DNA from: Streptomyces muensis
GTDB taxonomy: Bacteria > Actinomycetota > Actinomycetes > Streptomycetales > Streptomycetaceae
DNA: 64,000 bases
Direction: 5' to 3'
Assembly: GCF_021474425.1 (NCBI RefSeq)
Contig: NZ_JAKEIP010000022.1
Location: forward strand, 1-64,000
Each line of letters opens with the position of its first letter. Position 1 is the first letter of the stretch. The notes under the pieces are model-generated. The model did not search any database. It was not told the DNA's origin and worked only from the letters and a program-made list of their open reading frames with translations. Below are positions 28,475-38,209 of the stretch, one piece after another. The position numbers and the translations under genes were made by a program.

Positions 28475-29017
28475 GTACTTGTTGTACGGGCGGGGCCGCC
28501 GGTCCAGGGCGAAGAGCAGCTCCAGCAGGTGGCCCATGCTGTCGGCGGCGTCGAGCCGGGCGGCGAGCGGCTCGCCGTCGCGGTCGTTCTTGACCGAGCG
28601 GTAGAGCGAGTTGGCGTACGCGTCGAGCCATCGGCCGGCCGTCCGGAACGCCTCGTCGGCGCAGAGACGCGCCTTGACGGCGAGGATCTCCGCGATCCCG
28701 CCGTCCAGCCGGTCGAGCACGACCCGGGCCCGGGCGAGGGCGTACCGCTCGAAGCCGGGCATTCCGGCCGCCCGGAACTCGGCGAGAGACACGATCACCA
28801 GATCAAGCCGGGCCGTGCGATGGCCGGTGAGGCGACGCAGGTCCGTCCCCGCGCCGTCCGCGAGGACGACGTACAGATCGTGGTCGGAGTGCTCGGTGGC
28901 CATGCCGTCATGGGCTCGCGAGCCCTTCAGGACGAGGCCGACGACGGCGGGGTCGGCCGTGGCGAGGGCGACGAACGCGTCGTAGGTCAGGTGCCGGCGC
29001 GCATGCTGCGCTGTCAT
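28271..29017 (-). CDS. Nucleotidyltransferase-fold protein (aminoglycoside adenylyltransferase-like)
   Basis: A 248-residue protein with the Pol-beta nucleotidyltransferase signature: VVGLVLKGSRA followed by HSDHDLYVVL, giving the G-S and D-x-D metal ligands, and a third Asp candidate in RLDLVIV. A helical C-terminal domain follows. The pattern resembles aminoglycoside-type adenylyltransferases and many uncharacterised actinobacterial relatives. No resistance phenotype should be inferred from this. The ATG at 29017 follows GGAG; the frame is open to 29101 but without a site. Its 3' 204 nt overlap the acyltransferase frame on the other strand. Confidence 0.75.
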   Translation of the reverse strand: MTAQHARRHLTYDAFVALATADPAVVGLVLKGSRAHDGMATEHSDHDLYVVLADGAGTDLRRLTGHRTARLDLVIVSLAEFRAAGMPGFERYALARARVVLDRLDGGIAEILAVKARLCADEAFRTAGRWLDAYANSLYRSVKNDRDGEPLAARLDAADSMGHLLELLFALDRRPRPYNKYLRWELARHPLPGWDGAALLRDVDRVSASGDVVVQRRLFALVEAAARRAGHGAVLDGWGEDLRLMRPR

Positions 29018-29194
29018 GCTTGATCTCCGTGGGACGGTGACGGGTATGCCTGCCTGGGCAGCCACGGAACATCCGGGCGCCCGCACGGTCCGCGACGGCA
29101 CGCGCCGCCGCGCGGAGGATCAACGCACGCGGCGATTCTACGAGCGGCAACCGCCCGGCCCTCAAGGGAGTTTCCGGACGTCACGCCCGTCGGA

Positions 29195-31531
29195 TCAGCG
29201 CATCGCACGGGCCAGATACGGCGCCGTGGCACTCCCCTTCGCACGCGCCACCTCCGCCGGCCGGCCCGCCGCCACGATCCGCCCGCCCGCGTCCCCGCCG
29301 CCCGGCCCGAGGTCGATCACCCAGTCCGCGCCCGCGACGACGGACATGTCGTGCTCGACCACGACCACGGTGTGCCCGGCGTCGACGAGCCCGTGCAACT
29401 GTTGCATCAGCACCTCCACGTCGGCCGGGTGCAGGCCGGTCGTCGGCTCGTCGAGGAGGTACAGGGTGTGGCCGCGACGAGCGCGCTGCAGCTCGCTCGC
29501 CAGCTTGATCCGCTGGGCCTCACCACCGGACAGCTCGGTCGCCGGCTGCCCGAGCCGCAGATAGCCGAGGCCGACGTCCAGCAGGGTGGCGAGACTGCGG
29601 GCCACGGCCGGGGTGTCCGCGAAGAAGTCCGCGGCCGCCTCGACTGTGAAGTCCAGTACCTGCGCGATGTTCCGCCCCCGGTAGGCCACTTGGAGCGTCT
29701 CGGGGTTGTAGCGGGCCCCGCCGCAGTCCGGGCACGGCGCGTAGGTGCTCGGCAGGAACAGCAGCTCCACGCTGACGAAGCCCTCGCCCTGGCAGGTCTC
29801 GCAGCGTCCTCCCGCGACATTGAAGGAGAAGCGTCCGACGCCGTAACCGCGCTCCCGTGCCTCGTCGGTGGCCGCGAACACCTTGCGTACGACGTCGAAG
29901 AGACCGGTGTAGGTGGCGAGGTTGGAGCGCGGGGTGCGGCCGATGGGCTTCTGGTCGACCGCGACCAGGCGCCCGACCCCCGCCAGGTCGCCGGTGATCT
30001 CGCCGATGAGCGTGGACTTGCCCGAGCCGGAGACACCGGTGACGGCCGTGAACGCGCCGAGCGGGAACTCGGCGGTCACCCCGCGCAGGTTGTGCCGGGT
30101 GACCGGGCCGACCTTCAACTGGCCGTGCGAGGCACGCACTTGGCGTACAGCGGCGGGGGAGTCGTCGAAGAGGAAGCGGGCCGTCGCCGACTCCGCGACC
30201 GTCGCCAGCTCCGCCACCGGCCCGCTGTGCAGCACCTGCCCACCGTGCTCACCCGCGCGCGGACCCACGTCGACCAGCCAGTCGGCGCCCCGCATGACGT
30301 CCAGGTGGTGCTCGACCACGAACACCGTGTTCCCGGCCGCCTTCAGCCGCGCCAGCACCGTCAGCAGCGCCTCCGTGTCCGCCGGGTGCAGTCCCGCGGA
30401 CGGCTCGTCGAGGACGTACACGACACCGAAGAGCCCGGACCGCAGCTGGGTCGCGAGCCGCAGGCGTTGCAGTTCGCCCGCCGACAGCGTCGGCGTGGCC
30501 CGGTCGAGGCTGAGATAGCCGAGGCCGAGCTCGACGACGGGCGCGATACGGGACCGGAGGTCCTCGGTCAGGACACGGGCCGTCTCCGACGCGGCCTCGC
30601 CGTCCAGGGTGCCCGCCAGCTCGGTGAGCGGCAGCGCGGCCAGCTCGGCGATCGTCCGGCCCGCGAAGGTCACCGCCAGCGCCTCGGGCCGCAGCCGGCT
30701 GCCGCCGCACGCCGGGCAGGGCGCGGCGGCGAGGAAGCGCTCCGCCCTGGCCCTGAGAGCCGGGCTCTTGGAGTCGGAGAACGTCTTCATGACGTACCGG
30801 TGGGCGCTCATGTACGTGCCCTGGTACGGCCGTTGGATGCGGTCGGCGTCGCGCACCGGGTGGACGGTGACGACCGGCTGCTCGTCGGTGAACAGGATCC
30901 ACTCGCGCTGCTCGGCGGGCAGTTCGCGCCAGGGCCGGTCGACGTCGTGGCCGAGCGCGTCGAGGATGTCGCGCAGGTTCTTGCCCTGCCACGCCCCCGG
31001 CCACGCGGCAATCGCGCCCTCCCGGATCGACAGCGACGGGTCGGGGACCAGCAACTCCTCGGACGTACGGTGCACCTGCCCGAGCCCGTGGCACTGCGGG
31101 CACGCCCCGGCCGCCGTGTTCGGCGAGAAGGCGTCCGAGTCGAGCCGCCCGGCGCCCGGCGGGTAGGCGCCCGCGCGGGAGAACAGCATCCGCAGCGAGT
31201 TGGAGAGGTTGGTGACCGTGCCGACGGAGGAGCGCGACGTCGGCGCCGAGCGGCGCTGCTGGAGCGACACCGCGGGCGGAAGTCCGCTGATCTCGCCGAC
31301 CTTCGGCGCGCCGACCTGGTGGATCAGCCTGCGTGCGTACGGTGCGACGGACTCGAAGTAGCGGCGCTGGGCCTCGGCGTAGATCGTGCCGAAGGCGAGC
31401 GACGACTTCCCGGAGCCCGAGACGCCTGTGAACACGGTCAACACGTCCCGCGGGATGTCGACGTCCACGCCCTTGAGGTTGTGTTCACGGGCGCCACGGA
31501 CATGGACGTACGGATCTTGCGGGGAGTACAT
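29195..31531 (-). CDS. UvrA paralogue (UvrA2-type ABC ATPase)
   Basis: A 778-residue protein with two ABC ATPase modules. Walker A motifs are [13 protein letters not shown] and [13 protein letters not shown]; signature motifs are [15 protein letters not shown] and [15 protein letters not shown]; Walker B segments are [13 protein letters not shown] and [13 protein letters not shown]. Zinc-finger pairs are [18 protein letters not shown] and CPDCGG. It is shorter than housekeeping UvrA (about 950 residues), as in the UvrA2 class linked in some actinomycetes to resistance against DNA-binding drugs. A DNA-damage or self-protection role is possible, but no drug cluster is seen here. The ATG at 31531 was preferred over 31588, which lies close to the divergent phytase promoter. 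Confidence 0.9.
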   Translation of the reverse strand: MYSPQDPYVHVRGAREHNLKGVDVDIPRDVLTVFTGVSGSGKSSLAFGTIYAEAQRRYFESVAPYARRLIHQVGAPKVGEISGLPPAVSLQQRRSAPTSRSSVGTVTNLSNSLRMLFSRAGAYPPGAGRLDSDAFSPNTAAGACPQCHGLGQVHRTSEELLVPDPSLSIREGAIAAWPGAWQGKNLRDILDALGHDVDRPWRELPAEQREWILFTDEQPVVTVHPVRDADRIQRPYQGTYMSAHRYVMKTFSDSKSPALRARAERFLAAAPCPACGGSRLRPEALAVTFAGRTIAELAALPLTELAGTLDGEAASETARVLTEDLRSRIAPVVELGLGYLSLDRATPTLSAGELQRLRLATQLRSGLFGVVYVLDEPSAGLHPADTEALLTVLARLKAAGNTVFVVEHHLDVMRGADWLVDVGPRAGEHGGQVLHSGPVAELATVAESATARFLFDDSPAAVRQVRASHGQLKVGPVTRHNLRGVTAEFPLGAFTAVTGVSGSGKSTLIGEITGDLAGVGRLVAVDQKPIGRTPRSNLATYTGLFDVVRKVFAATDEARERGYGVGRFSFNVAGGRCETCQGEGFVSVELLFLPSTYAPCPDCGGARYNPETLQVAYRGRNIAQVLDFTVEAAADFFADTPAVARSLATLLDVGLGYLRLGQPATELSGGEAQRIKLASELQRARRGHTLYLLDEPTTGLHPADVEVLMQQLHGLVDAGHTVVVVEHDMSVVAGADWVIDLGPGGGDAGGRIVAAGRPAEVARAKGSATAPYLARAMR

Positions 31532-31658
31532 AAGGACCAGATTGTATGCGAACCGGGCGTACGTCTGTCCGAGCCACCTGGTGTTCACGAAGCCGTCGGC
31601 TCACCCACACCGGCCGCCCTTACCGTCTCGCCAGTCTCTCTTCCTACCGAGGAGTATC

Positions 31659-32975
31659 GTGAGCGCCTCAGCTCTGAGCACTCTCACCGCCGCGCTGCTG
31701 ATGGTCACGGGCGCGTCCGCCCGGCAGCCGGTCTCCGTCTCCGCACGCGTGGAGACCCCCGCCGTCCACGACGACGAAGCGGGCGGCAACGCCGACGCCG
31801 ACGACCCGGCCGTCTGGGTCGACCCCCGCCACCCGGGCCGCAGCCTCGTGATCGGCACCCTCAAGGAGGCCGGCCTCGACGTCTACGGCCTCGACGGCAG
31901 CCGGCTCCAGCACATCCCCGCCCCCGCGGCCCCCGGCGAGGACGCCGCCCCCGGCCGCTTCAACAACGTCGACGTCGTCTACGGCTTCGAACTGGGCGGC
32001 CGTAAGACCGACCTGGCCCTGGTCAGCGACCGCGGCCGGGACCGCATCCGGGCCTACGCCATCGACCCGGCCGCCGTGGCCGCGGGCAGGCCCCCGCTGA
32101 AGGACGTCACGGCGGCCGACGCCGCGCCGGTCTTCTCCGCGAGCGAGACCGAGGTCGACGACCAGCGCACCGCCTACGGCCTGGCCGCCTTCAGCGACGA
32201 CGAGAACGCCTACGCCGTGGTGTCGCGCCGCTCGGAGACCCGCGTACGGCTGCTGCGGCTGGAGGACCGGGGCGGCCGCGTCGGCTACCGGGCCGAGGAC
32301 ACCCTCGACCTGCCCGCCTCCTTCACGCTGCCGAACGGCACGAGCTGGACGCCGTGCGCCGACCCCGGCGACCACGCGCAGGTCGAGGGCATGGTCGTCG
32401 ACCAGGAGGAGCACGTCCTGTACGCCGCCCAGGAGGACGTCGGGCTGTGGCGGGTCGACCTCGACGACGAGGAGTTCGGGCGGCCGAGGCTGATCGACCG
32501 GGTGCGGGAGTACGGCACGCCGTGGACGTACGACGCCGAGGAAGAGGAGTGCGTCGTCGACACCGCCCACGACCCGGGCTTCGGCGGTGAGCACCTGAGC
32601 GCCGACGCGGAGGGCGCGGCGATCTACCACGCCGCCGACGGCAAGGGATACCTGCTCGCCTCCAGCCAGGGCGACAACACCTTCGCCGTGTACGAGCGCC
32701 AGGGCCGCAACGCCTACCTCGGCTCCTTCGCGGTCACCGACAGCGCCGCCACCGACGGTGTGCAGCACTCCGACGGTGCCGCCGTGCTCAACGTCCCGCT
32801 CGGCCGCTCCTTCCCCAAGGGCCTGCTCGTCACCCACGACGGTGAGGCGACGCCGGCGGACGGGGAACGGGAGGGCACCGACTTCAAGTTCACGGGCTGG
32901 GAGTCGGTGGCGGGCGCGTTCCCGAAGCCGCTGACGATCGACACCGGGTCCTTCGACCCGCGCGACCCGGACTGA
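31659..32975 (+). CDS. Secreted beta-propeller phytase (3-phytase)
   Basis: A 438-residue exported enzyme of the beta-propeller phytase family. It has a signal peptide (ending near GASA), then conserved blocks including [50 protein letters not shown] and [11 protein letters not shown], and acidic calcium-binding residues throughout. It frees phosphate from phytate outside the cell and needs calcium. The GTG start follows GAGGAG. It is divergent from the UvrA paralogue, and its 3' end meets the LLM gene at a shared hairpin (32991-33024). Phosphate control would be expected, but I could not make out a convincing PhoP box in the short upstream region. Confidence 0.92.
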   Translation: MSASALSTLTAALLMVTGASARQPVSVSARVETPAVHDDEAGGNADADDPAVWVDPRHPGRSLVIGTLKEAGLDVYGLDGSRLQHIPAPAAPGEDAAPGRFNNVDVVYGFELGGRKTDLALVSDRGRDRIRAYAIDPAAVAAGRPPLKDVTAADAAPVFSASETEVDDQRTAYGLAAFSDDENAYAVVSRRSETRVRLLRLEDRGGRVGYRAEDTLDLPASFTLPNGTSWTPCADPGDHAQVEGMVVDQEEHVLYAAQEDVGLWRVDLDDEEFGRPRLIDRVREYGTPWTYDAEEEECVVDTAHDPGFGGEHLSADAEGAAIYHAADGKGYLLASSQGDNTFAVYERQGRNAYLGSFAVTDSAATDGVQHSDGAAVLNVPLGRSFPKGLLVTHDGEATPADGEREGTDFKFTGWESVAGAFPKPLTIDTGSFDPRDPD

Positions 32976-32990
32976 GCCACCGGCCGCGAT

Positions 32991-33024
32991 CTCGCCCGGA
33001 TCAGGCGCTGACGATCCGGGCGAG
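32991..33024. terminator. Hairpin between convergent phytase and LLM genes
   Basis: A perfect 12-bp inverted repeat, CTCGCCCGGATC at 32991-33002 and GATCCGGGCGAG at 33013-33024, with a 10-nt loop. It includes the stop codon of the LLM gene and lies 15 nt after the phytase stop. It is probably a shared terminator. Confidence 0.65.
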
Positions 33025-33999
33025 CCCGCGGTAGGAGTCCAAGAGGGCCGCGCGGTCGTACGTACTGGTCGTGACCAGCACCTCCTGCGCTCCCGTCTCC
33101 TTCAGCACCGTCTCCAGCTCGTGCGCCACCTGCTCCTGAGTCCCGGCGATGTGCCCGGCGAGACCGCCCTCGTAGAAGCCACGCTCCTTGTCGCTCATGG
33201 TGAGCGCCTCGACGCGTTCGGCGGGCGGCAGCGGCGGGAACGTGCCGTGTGTGCGCGAGTGCGCCATCGACCAGGCCTCGGGCACGAGCAGCCGCCGGGC
33301 CTCCTCGGGCGTACCGGCCACCGCGATCGTGCCGGAGATCACGACGTACGGTTCATCGGCCCAGAAGGAGGGCTCGAAGCGGTCGCGGTAGTGATCGATC
33401 CCGCGCCGCATCTTCTCCCTGTTCCTCAGGTCACCGATGACCATCGGCAGACCCGCGCGGGCCGCGATGTCCGCTCCCTCGCCCATGGCCAGCACGAACG
33501 GCGGCACCGCCAGACCCTCGGCGGGACGCGCGTGCACCCCCGTCGACGAGGTGCCACGGAACCAGCCGAGCAGCTCCTGGATCTGCGCCGCGAAGTCCTC
33601 CGCGTCCCCCTTGTCCCGCCCGAGCGCCCGGCGCACCCCGTCGGTGAAGCCGACCGAACGCCCCAGCCCCATGTCGATACGCCCCGGGAAGAGCGACTCC
33701 AGCACCCCGAACTGCTCGGCCACGACCAGCGGTTGGTGGTTGGGCAGCATCACGCCGCCGGTCCCGACCCGGATACGGCGGGTCGCGGACGCGACGGCGG
33801 CGGCCAGCACGGTCGGCGCGGAACCGGCGACACCGGGCACGCCGTGGTGCTCCGAGACCCACACACGGTGGTAGCCGAGCGTCTCCAGCTCTCGCGCCAG
33901 CGTCACCGTGTCACGCAGTGCCTCGGCGGTCGTGTGCCCCTCCCGGGTGCGGGAGCGGTCCAGGACGGAGAAGCGGGTCTGCGCGATCACGGAACTCAT
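33001..33999 (-). CDS. Luciferase-like (LLM class) flavin-dependent oxidoreductase
   Basis: A 332-residue bacterial-luciferase-like TIM-barrel protein of the MsnO8-like subgroup: YHRVWVSEHHGVPGVAGSAP, VGTGGVMLPNHQPLVVAEQF, GRIDMGLGRSVGF and VISGTIAVAGTPEEARRLL. Such enzymes use FMN or F420 to oxidise varied substrates; the substrate here is unknown. The start ATG at 33999 gives the standard N-terminus. It lies 34 nt after the CobW gene on the same strand, so it may be read through from the Zur-controlled operon, though that is not proven. Confidence 0.88.
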   Translation of the reverse strand: MSSVIAQTRFSVLDRSRTREGHTTAEALRDTVTLARELETLGYHRVWVSEHHGVPGVAGSAPTVLAAAVASATRRIRVGTGGVMLPNHQPLVVAEQFGVLESLFPGRIDMGLGRSVGFTDGVRRALGRDKGDAEDFAAQIQELLGWFRGTSSTGVHARPAEGLAVPPFVLAMGEGADIAARAGLPMVIGDLRNREKMRRGIDHYRDRFEPSFWADEPYVVISGTIAVAGTPEEARRLLVPEAWSMAHSRTHGTFPPLPPAERVEALTMSDKERGFYEGGLAGHIAGTQEQVAHELETVLKETGAQEVLVTTSTYDRAALLDSYRGLARIVSA

Positions 34000-34033
34000 A
34001 CGAGGTTCAACACCGTGGCGCCCAGGGGATTCC

Positions 34034-35206
34034 CTAGAGCTGGAGCGCGGCCTCGTGCTCGTGATCGCAGGTGTCGTCGATGCCGTACGTGTCCCAGGCC
34101 GGGAACGGATCGGCGGCCGGGACGTGCTCGCCGTCCGCCAGCAGGCATCGGGTCAGGGCGGCCCGGAGTGCCGGTGCCCGCAGGTGCGTGCCGATGAAGA
34201 CCAGCTCCTGCGCGTACGGCGCGTCGTCGTCCCGTGCGGCACTGGGCTCGAATCGGGCGACGGAACCGGCCTGCGACCACAGCCCGGTCACCCGCGGACG
34301 GCTGGCCAGGGTGAAGAACCCCTTGGAGCGCAGCACCTTCCCGTACGTGCCGCTGTCGAGCTCTTCCGTGACGAAGGTCCACAGCCGCCCGGGGTGGAAG
34401 GGCGCCTCGGAGCGGAACACCGTGGAGGAGATGCCGTACTCCTCGGTCTCCGGCACGTGGTCGCCGTTCAGCTCCCGCACCCAGCCGGGCGCCTGCTGGG
34501 CCCGCTCCAGGTCGAACAGGCGCGTACCGAGCACCTCTTGGAGCGGCACTTGTCCCTGTACGGCGTCGACGAGCCGCGCGGTGGGGTTGAGCCGGCGCAG
34601 TGCCGCCCGGAGCCGGTCCGCCGTCACCGCGTCCACCAGGTCGAGCTTGTTGAGGACGATGACGTCCGCGAACTCGACCTGGTCGACGAGGAGGTCGCTG
34701 ACGGTGCGCTCGTCGTCCTCGTACTGGTCGAGGCCGCGTTCGGCGAGTTCGTCGCCGCTGTCCAGCTCGGTAAGGAAATTGGCGGCGTCGACGACCGTGA
34801 CCATGGTGTCCAGGAGGGCGAGGTCGCCGAGGGTGGCGCCGTCGTCGCGGGCGAAGGCGAAGGTGGCGGCGACCGGCATGGGTTCGGAGATGCCGGACGA
34901 CTCGATGAGGAGATGGTCGAAGCGGCCTTCGCGGGCGAGCCGGTCGACCTCCTCCAGGAGGTCGTCGCGCAGGGTGCAGCAGATGCAGCCGTTGGTCATC
35001 TCGACCAGGCGCTCCTCGGTCCGCGACAGGGCGGCCTCGCCGCCGCGCACCAGGGCGGCGTCGATGTTGACCTCGCTCATGTCGTTGACGATCACCGCGA
35101 CACGCAGGCCTTCGCGGTTGCCGAGGACATGGTTGAGCAGGGTCGTCTTGCCGGCCCCGAGGAAGCCGGACAGGACGGTGACGGGCAGACGACGGTCGTA
35201 CGGCAT
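34034..35206 (-). CDS. CobW/COG0523-type metal-chaperone GTPase
   Basis: A 390-residue G3E-family GTPase. The Walker A motif is [13 protein letters not shown]; the metal-site motif is GCICCTLR (CxCC); guanine specificity comes from VLNKLDLV; a C-terminal CobW_C domain carries a His/Asp-rich end (CDHEHE). COG0523 proteins move metals, often zinc, in an energy-linked way. Its start is 6 nt after the L32 gene, and both stand behind a Zur-like box, so it is most likely a zinc-scarcity chaperone rather than a cobalamin enzyme. The start is the ATG at 35206. Confidence 0.9.
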   Translation of the reverse strand: MPYDRRLPVTVLSGFLGAGKTTLLNHVLGNREGLRVAVIVNDMSEVNIDAALVRGGEAALSRTEERLVEMTNGCICCTLRDDLLEEVDRLAREGRFDHLLIESSGISEPMPVAATFAFARDDGATLGDLALLDTMVTVVDAANFLTELDSGDELAERGLDQYEDDERTVSDLLVDQVEFADVIVLNKLDLVDAVTADRLRAALRRLNPTARLVDAVQGQVPLQEVLGTRLFDLERAQQAPGWVRELNGDHVPETEEYGISSTVFRSEAPFHPGRLWTFVTEELDSGTYGKVLRSKGFFTLASRPRVTGLWSQAGSVARFEPSAARDDDAPYAQELVFIGTHLRAPALRAALTRCLLADGEHVPAADPFPAWDTYGIDDTCDHEHEAALQL

Positions 35207-35212
35207 CCCCGG

Positions 35213-35383
35213 TCAGCCCTCGGGGCGCAGCAGCCCGCGCTCGTACGCCTTCACCAGGTGCTGCGGCACGAGGTGGCTGACGCCGTCGACGGTGACGGGG
35301 ACGAGCTGCGGGGTGCTCGCCTTCCATTGGGCGCGGCGGTGGCGGGTGTTGCTGCGGGACATCTTCCGCTTGGGGACAGCCAT
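35213..35383 (-). CDS. rpmF: Ribosomal protein L32, zinc-independent (C-minus) paralogue
   Basis: A 56-residue L32 ([20 protein letters not shown] start). Normal zinc-type L32 has four cysteines; this one has none. Such C-minus forms replace the zinc form when zinc is scarce, freeing zinc from ribosomes. The start has an excellent site (GAGGAGG) and lies 40 nt from the palindromic Zur-like box. It is the first gene of a two-gene unit with the CobW-type GTPase. It is too short for routine gene calls but clearly real. Confidence 0.92.
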   Translation of the reverse strand: MAVPKRKMSRSNTRHRRAQWKASTPQLVPVTVDGVSHLVPQHLVKAYERGLLRPEG

Positions 35384-35422
35384 GACGGACCTCCTCGGTG
35401 GGTGAACACCGAGGACGCTACA

Positions 35423-35443
35423 TGAAAATGGATCCCATTAACA
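35423..35443. promoter_or_regulatory. Zur-like box
   Basis: A 21-bp near-palindrome, TGAAAATGG-ATC-CCATTAACA, with perfect AATGG/CCATT inner arms and TG/CA ends. It fits the A/T-rich Zur box style known from streptomycete zinc-regulated genes. It lies just upstream of the cysteine-free L32 gene, a known Zur target class. Confidence 0.75.
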
Positions 35444-35492
35444 ATTGTGGTGCCGTCGTATTGCCGTGTACTGCCGTTGTCCGGCCGCGGAG

Positions 35493-35900
35493 TCAGCGGC
35501 GGGAGCGCACCCGGGCGTCCCGTGGCGGCTGGATGAACTGGAGCTCCAGGGTGACGGGCGGCGGGGCGAGACCCGGGCCGCCGGCGGCCGCCCACTGCAC
35601 GATCTCCTCCGTGCAGTCGTCGTCCATCGCGAACCCCACCCACGTGGCCCGGCCGCCGGCCCGGCGTCCCGCGGCCGACGGCTGGACCACGATCACGTTG
35701 GCCTGGTCGCAGGGACCCAGGCAGTCGGTCGTACGGACCTGGAAGCCGTGCTCGGAGCCGGCGGCGCGCAGGCGCTCCAGCTGCCAGGCGTGGTCGGTGC
35801 CGGGGTGCTTGCGGGGGTCACCGCAGCAGCAGCCCCGGCAGACGACGAGGGTGCACGGGCGCTCACGGGCGGCGCCGATCAGGAACGTACGAGCAGACAT
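35493..35900 (-). CDS. Thioredoxin-like [2Fe-2S] ferredoxin-domain protein
   Basis: A 135-residue protein with the 2Fe-2S ferredoxin-like fold of the NuoE / thioredoxin-like group. Cysteines lie in VVCRGCCCGDP and TDCLGPCDQANVIVV, with VEL-type ending ITLELQF-like (here VTLELQF). It probably carries a 2Fe-2S cluster or metal; some relatives sit beside cobalamin or (per)chlorate genes, but the partner here is unknown. The start ATG at 35900 has no strong ribosome site. It follows the symporter gene by 14 nt, so the two are probably co-transcribed. The Zur-like box lies 50 nt beyond its stop and belongs to the next unit. Confidence 0.75.
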   Translation of the reverse strand: MSARTFLIGAARERPCTLVVCRGCCCGDPRKHPGTDHAWQLERLRAAGSEHGFQVRTTDCLGPCDQANVIVVQPSAAGRRAGGRATWVGFAMDDDCTEEIVQWAAAGGPGLAPPPVTLELQFIQPPRDARVRSRR

Positions 35901-35914
35901 GACGAAAGCATGTC

Positions 35915-37528
35915 CTACTCCTTGGCGCCCTCGCCCGCACCCACCAGCATGCGGACCTCGAACTCCTCGTAGGCGGCATCCTCCTGGGCGCCCTGTCGCT
36001 CGCTCAGCACCGTGCCCAGCCAGCCGAGGAAGAATCCGGCCGGGATGGAGACGATGCCGGGGTTCTGCAGCGGGAACCAGGCGAAGTCGGCGTCCGGGTA
36101 GAACGAGCCCGACGTGGAGGAGACCACGGGGGAGAACAACACCAGCAGGACCGAGCAGACCAGGCCGCCCCAGAGGCTGAGCAGCGCCCCCTCGCCGGTG
36201 AAGCGGCGCCAGAAGAGGGTGTACACGATCGTCGGCAGGATCGCGGACGCCGCGATGGCGAAGGCGAGAAAGGCGAGGGTCGCGGTGTTGGCGCCCCACG
36301 AGACGAGGGCGAGCATCATGGCGAGGACGCCGATGACGGCCGCGGACAGCCGGGCCACCATGAGTTCCTCGGTCTCGCTCGCGCGACCCTTGCGGATCAC
36401 CTCGCCGTACAGGTCGTGGGCGAGGGACGAGGCGGCGGCGAGGGTGAGGCCGGCCGCGACGGCGAGCAGGGTGACGAAGGCGAGGCAGGACAGCAGGGCG
36501 GTGAGGATGCCGCCGCCGAGGGCGCCTGCGAGGAGCAGGACCGCGGCGTCGCCCTTGTGGTCCGTCTCCGCGATGGTCTCGCGGCCGACGACGGCCGTGG
36601 CGCCCAGGCCGAGGACGCCGGCCGCGAGGCAGACGAGGCCGACCAGGCCCACCGCCCACACCAGGGAGGAGCGCAGGACGTCGACCTTGCGCGGGGCGAG
36701 CAGGCGCATCAGGACGTGGGGGAGTGCCGCCAGGCCCAGCACGATCGCCAGTTCCAGGCTGAAGAAGTCGAGCTTGCTGGTGGTGCTGACGCCGTAGCGC
36801 AGTCCGGGTTCGAGGAACTGGGTGCCGGTGCCGCTGTGGTTCGCGGCGGCGGAGAGCAGGGCGTTCGGGTTCCAGTCGTAGTGGTGCAGCACCATGACCG
36901 CGGTGACCGTCACGCCCGCGATGAGCATCACGGCCTTGATGATCTGGATGACGGTGGCGCCGGGCGCGCCGCCGATGGCCGCGTACACGATGACGATGGT
37001 GCCGATCACGATCACGCACAGGGTGCGGGTCGCGGCGCTGGGCTCGCCGGTGAACTGCGTCAACAGGGCCATGCTGCCGACGAGTTGGGCCACCAGGTAG
37101 AGGGTCGTGATGGCGAGGGTGCACACGGCGAGGGCGAGCCTGGCCGGTCGTTGCAGCCGGGTCAGGCGCAGGGCCAGTGTGTCGCCGAGGGTGTACTTGC
37201 CCGCGCGGCGCAGGGGTTCGGCGATGAGGAGCAGCACCATCATCCAGGCGACGACCGTGCCGCCGAGGTACAGCAGCCCGTCGTACCCGGTCAGGGCGAC
37301 CAGTCCGGTGCTGCCCAGCAGGGTCGCGGCCGACAGGTAGTCGCCGCACATGGCGAGGCCGTTGCGCAGCGGCGACATGGTGCGGTTGCCGAGGTAGAAC
37401 TCGCTGATCTCGTCGCGCTGAGGGGCCGTCAGCAGGGCCATGAACAGGGTGACCACGACCACCGACAGGAACAGCACGAACGTCAGGTTCAGGCTGAACC
37501 TGTCGACGATGCCTTCGGACACGGTCAC
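35915..37528 (-). CDS. Sodium/solute symporter (SSS family, ActP-like)
   Basis: A 537-residue integral membrane transporter with about 13 helices. Typical SSS blocks are EFYLGNRTMSPLRNGLAMCG, DYLSAATLLG, a long TM4-TM9 core and LAHDLYGEVI. ActP-like members take up acetate or other short monocarboxylates with sodium. The preceding gene encodes a small DUF485-like membrane partner, as with yjcH-actP, which supports this subgroup; the substrate itself is not proven. The GTG start at 37528 overlaps the partner's stop (GTGA). Confidence 0.88.
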   Translation of the reverse strand: MTVSEGIVDRFSLNLTFVLFLSVVVVTLFMALLTAPQRDEISEFYLGNRTMSPLRNGLAMCGDYLSAATLLGSTGLVALTGYDGLLYLGGTVVAWMMVLLLIAEPLRRAGKYTLGDTLALRLTRLQRPARLALAVCTLAITTLYLVAQLVGSMALLTQFTGEPSAATRTLCVIVIGTIVIVYAAIGGAPGATVIQIIKAVMLIAGVTVTAVMVLHHYDWNPNALLSAAANHSGTGTQFLEPGLRYGVSTTSKLDFFSLELAIVLGLAALPHVLMRLLAPRKVDVLRSSLVWAVGLVGLVCLAAGVLGLGATAVVGRETIAETDHKGDAAVLLLAGALGGGILTALLSCLAFVTLLAVAAGLTLAAASSLAHDLYGEVIRKGRASETEELMVARLSAAVIGVLAMMLALVSWGANTATLAFLAFAIAASAILPTIVYTLFWRRFTGEGALLSLWGGLVCSVLLVLFSPVVSSTSGSFYPDADFAWFPLQNPGIVSIPAGFFLGWLGTVLSERQGAQEDAAYEEFEVRMLVGAGEGAKE

Positions 37529-37974
37529 CACGTGCGGAACCCCCTGGAGTCGCCGGGCCGGAAGACCTGGCCGGCCTCGCCGTTCGGCGCGGCGGCGCGG
37601 TGCGCATGGGCTTCGTGCTGGTGCAGCCGTGATTCCAGGCCGCGGGCGAGCGGGTCGACCCGGGTGCGCATGTGCCGGACGTAGCACCAGGCGGTCACGC
37701 CCATCACGACGAACTGGCCGAGCCCCAGGGCGAGACCGAGCGTGAGGTTACCGAGCAGGCGCTGGTTCATCAGGCCGGGAAACGAGTGCGACAGCAGGAC
37801 GTACAGGAGGAATCCGCCTACCGAGAGAAGCGTCGCGCGCACACCGAACCGGCGTTGGGTGCGGCGCAGGGAGTGAAATTCGGGATCTTCGGATATGCGT
37901 CGCGATGGCGCGGGTTCGGTATTGGGCGGGCTGTATGTGAGCGAATTGTCGTGCCATGGTGAAAAATCGGGCAC
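37525..37974 (-). CDS. Small DUF485-like membrane partner of the symporter
   Basis: A 149-residue protein. A polar N-terminus with DPEFHSLRRTQRRF is followed by two membrane helices (about residues 48-65 and 78-98) and a His-rich polar tail (HQHEAHAHRA). This matches DUF485 proteins encoded next to ActP-type symporters, which may help their assembly. The GTG start at 37974 follows AAGAAGG. The 235-nt gap upstream (37975-38209) is lower in GC and probably holds the operon promoter; I see no other gene there. Confidence 0.78.
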   Translation of the reverse strand: MPDFSPWHDNSLTYSPPNTEPAPSRRISEDPEFHSLRRTQRRFGVRATLLSVGGFLLYVLLSHSFPGLMNQRLLGNLTLGLALGLGQFVVMGVTAWCYVRHMRTRVDPLARGLESRLHQHEAHAHRAAAPNGEAGQVFRPGDSRGFRTW

Positions 37975-38209
37975 AGGCGCACCTTCTTTGCTGCGTCATG
38001 CCGAACACGCACTGGTGGGTGCGGGCTGGTGGGGGGACGGGGCAGGCGACGGCGAAAAGCCGGAAGCCGGAGTATGTCAGCGGCCTCTTTGAACAATCAA
38101 CCGCGGAGGTGAATTACCCTGCTCCGGTGGCGCGTTCATGTCCCTCGTGACCATTTTTTCGGCCAGGCTGTCTCAAATATGATGCACAGGGGCAGCCCGG
38201 CCGACCGGT

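Noticed and set aside
29195..31531. Antibiotic self-resistance gene of a biosynthetic cluster
   Set aside because: UvrA paralogues can have this role, but no biosynthetic genes are nearby; the neighbours are a phytase and lipid genes.
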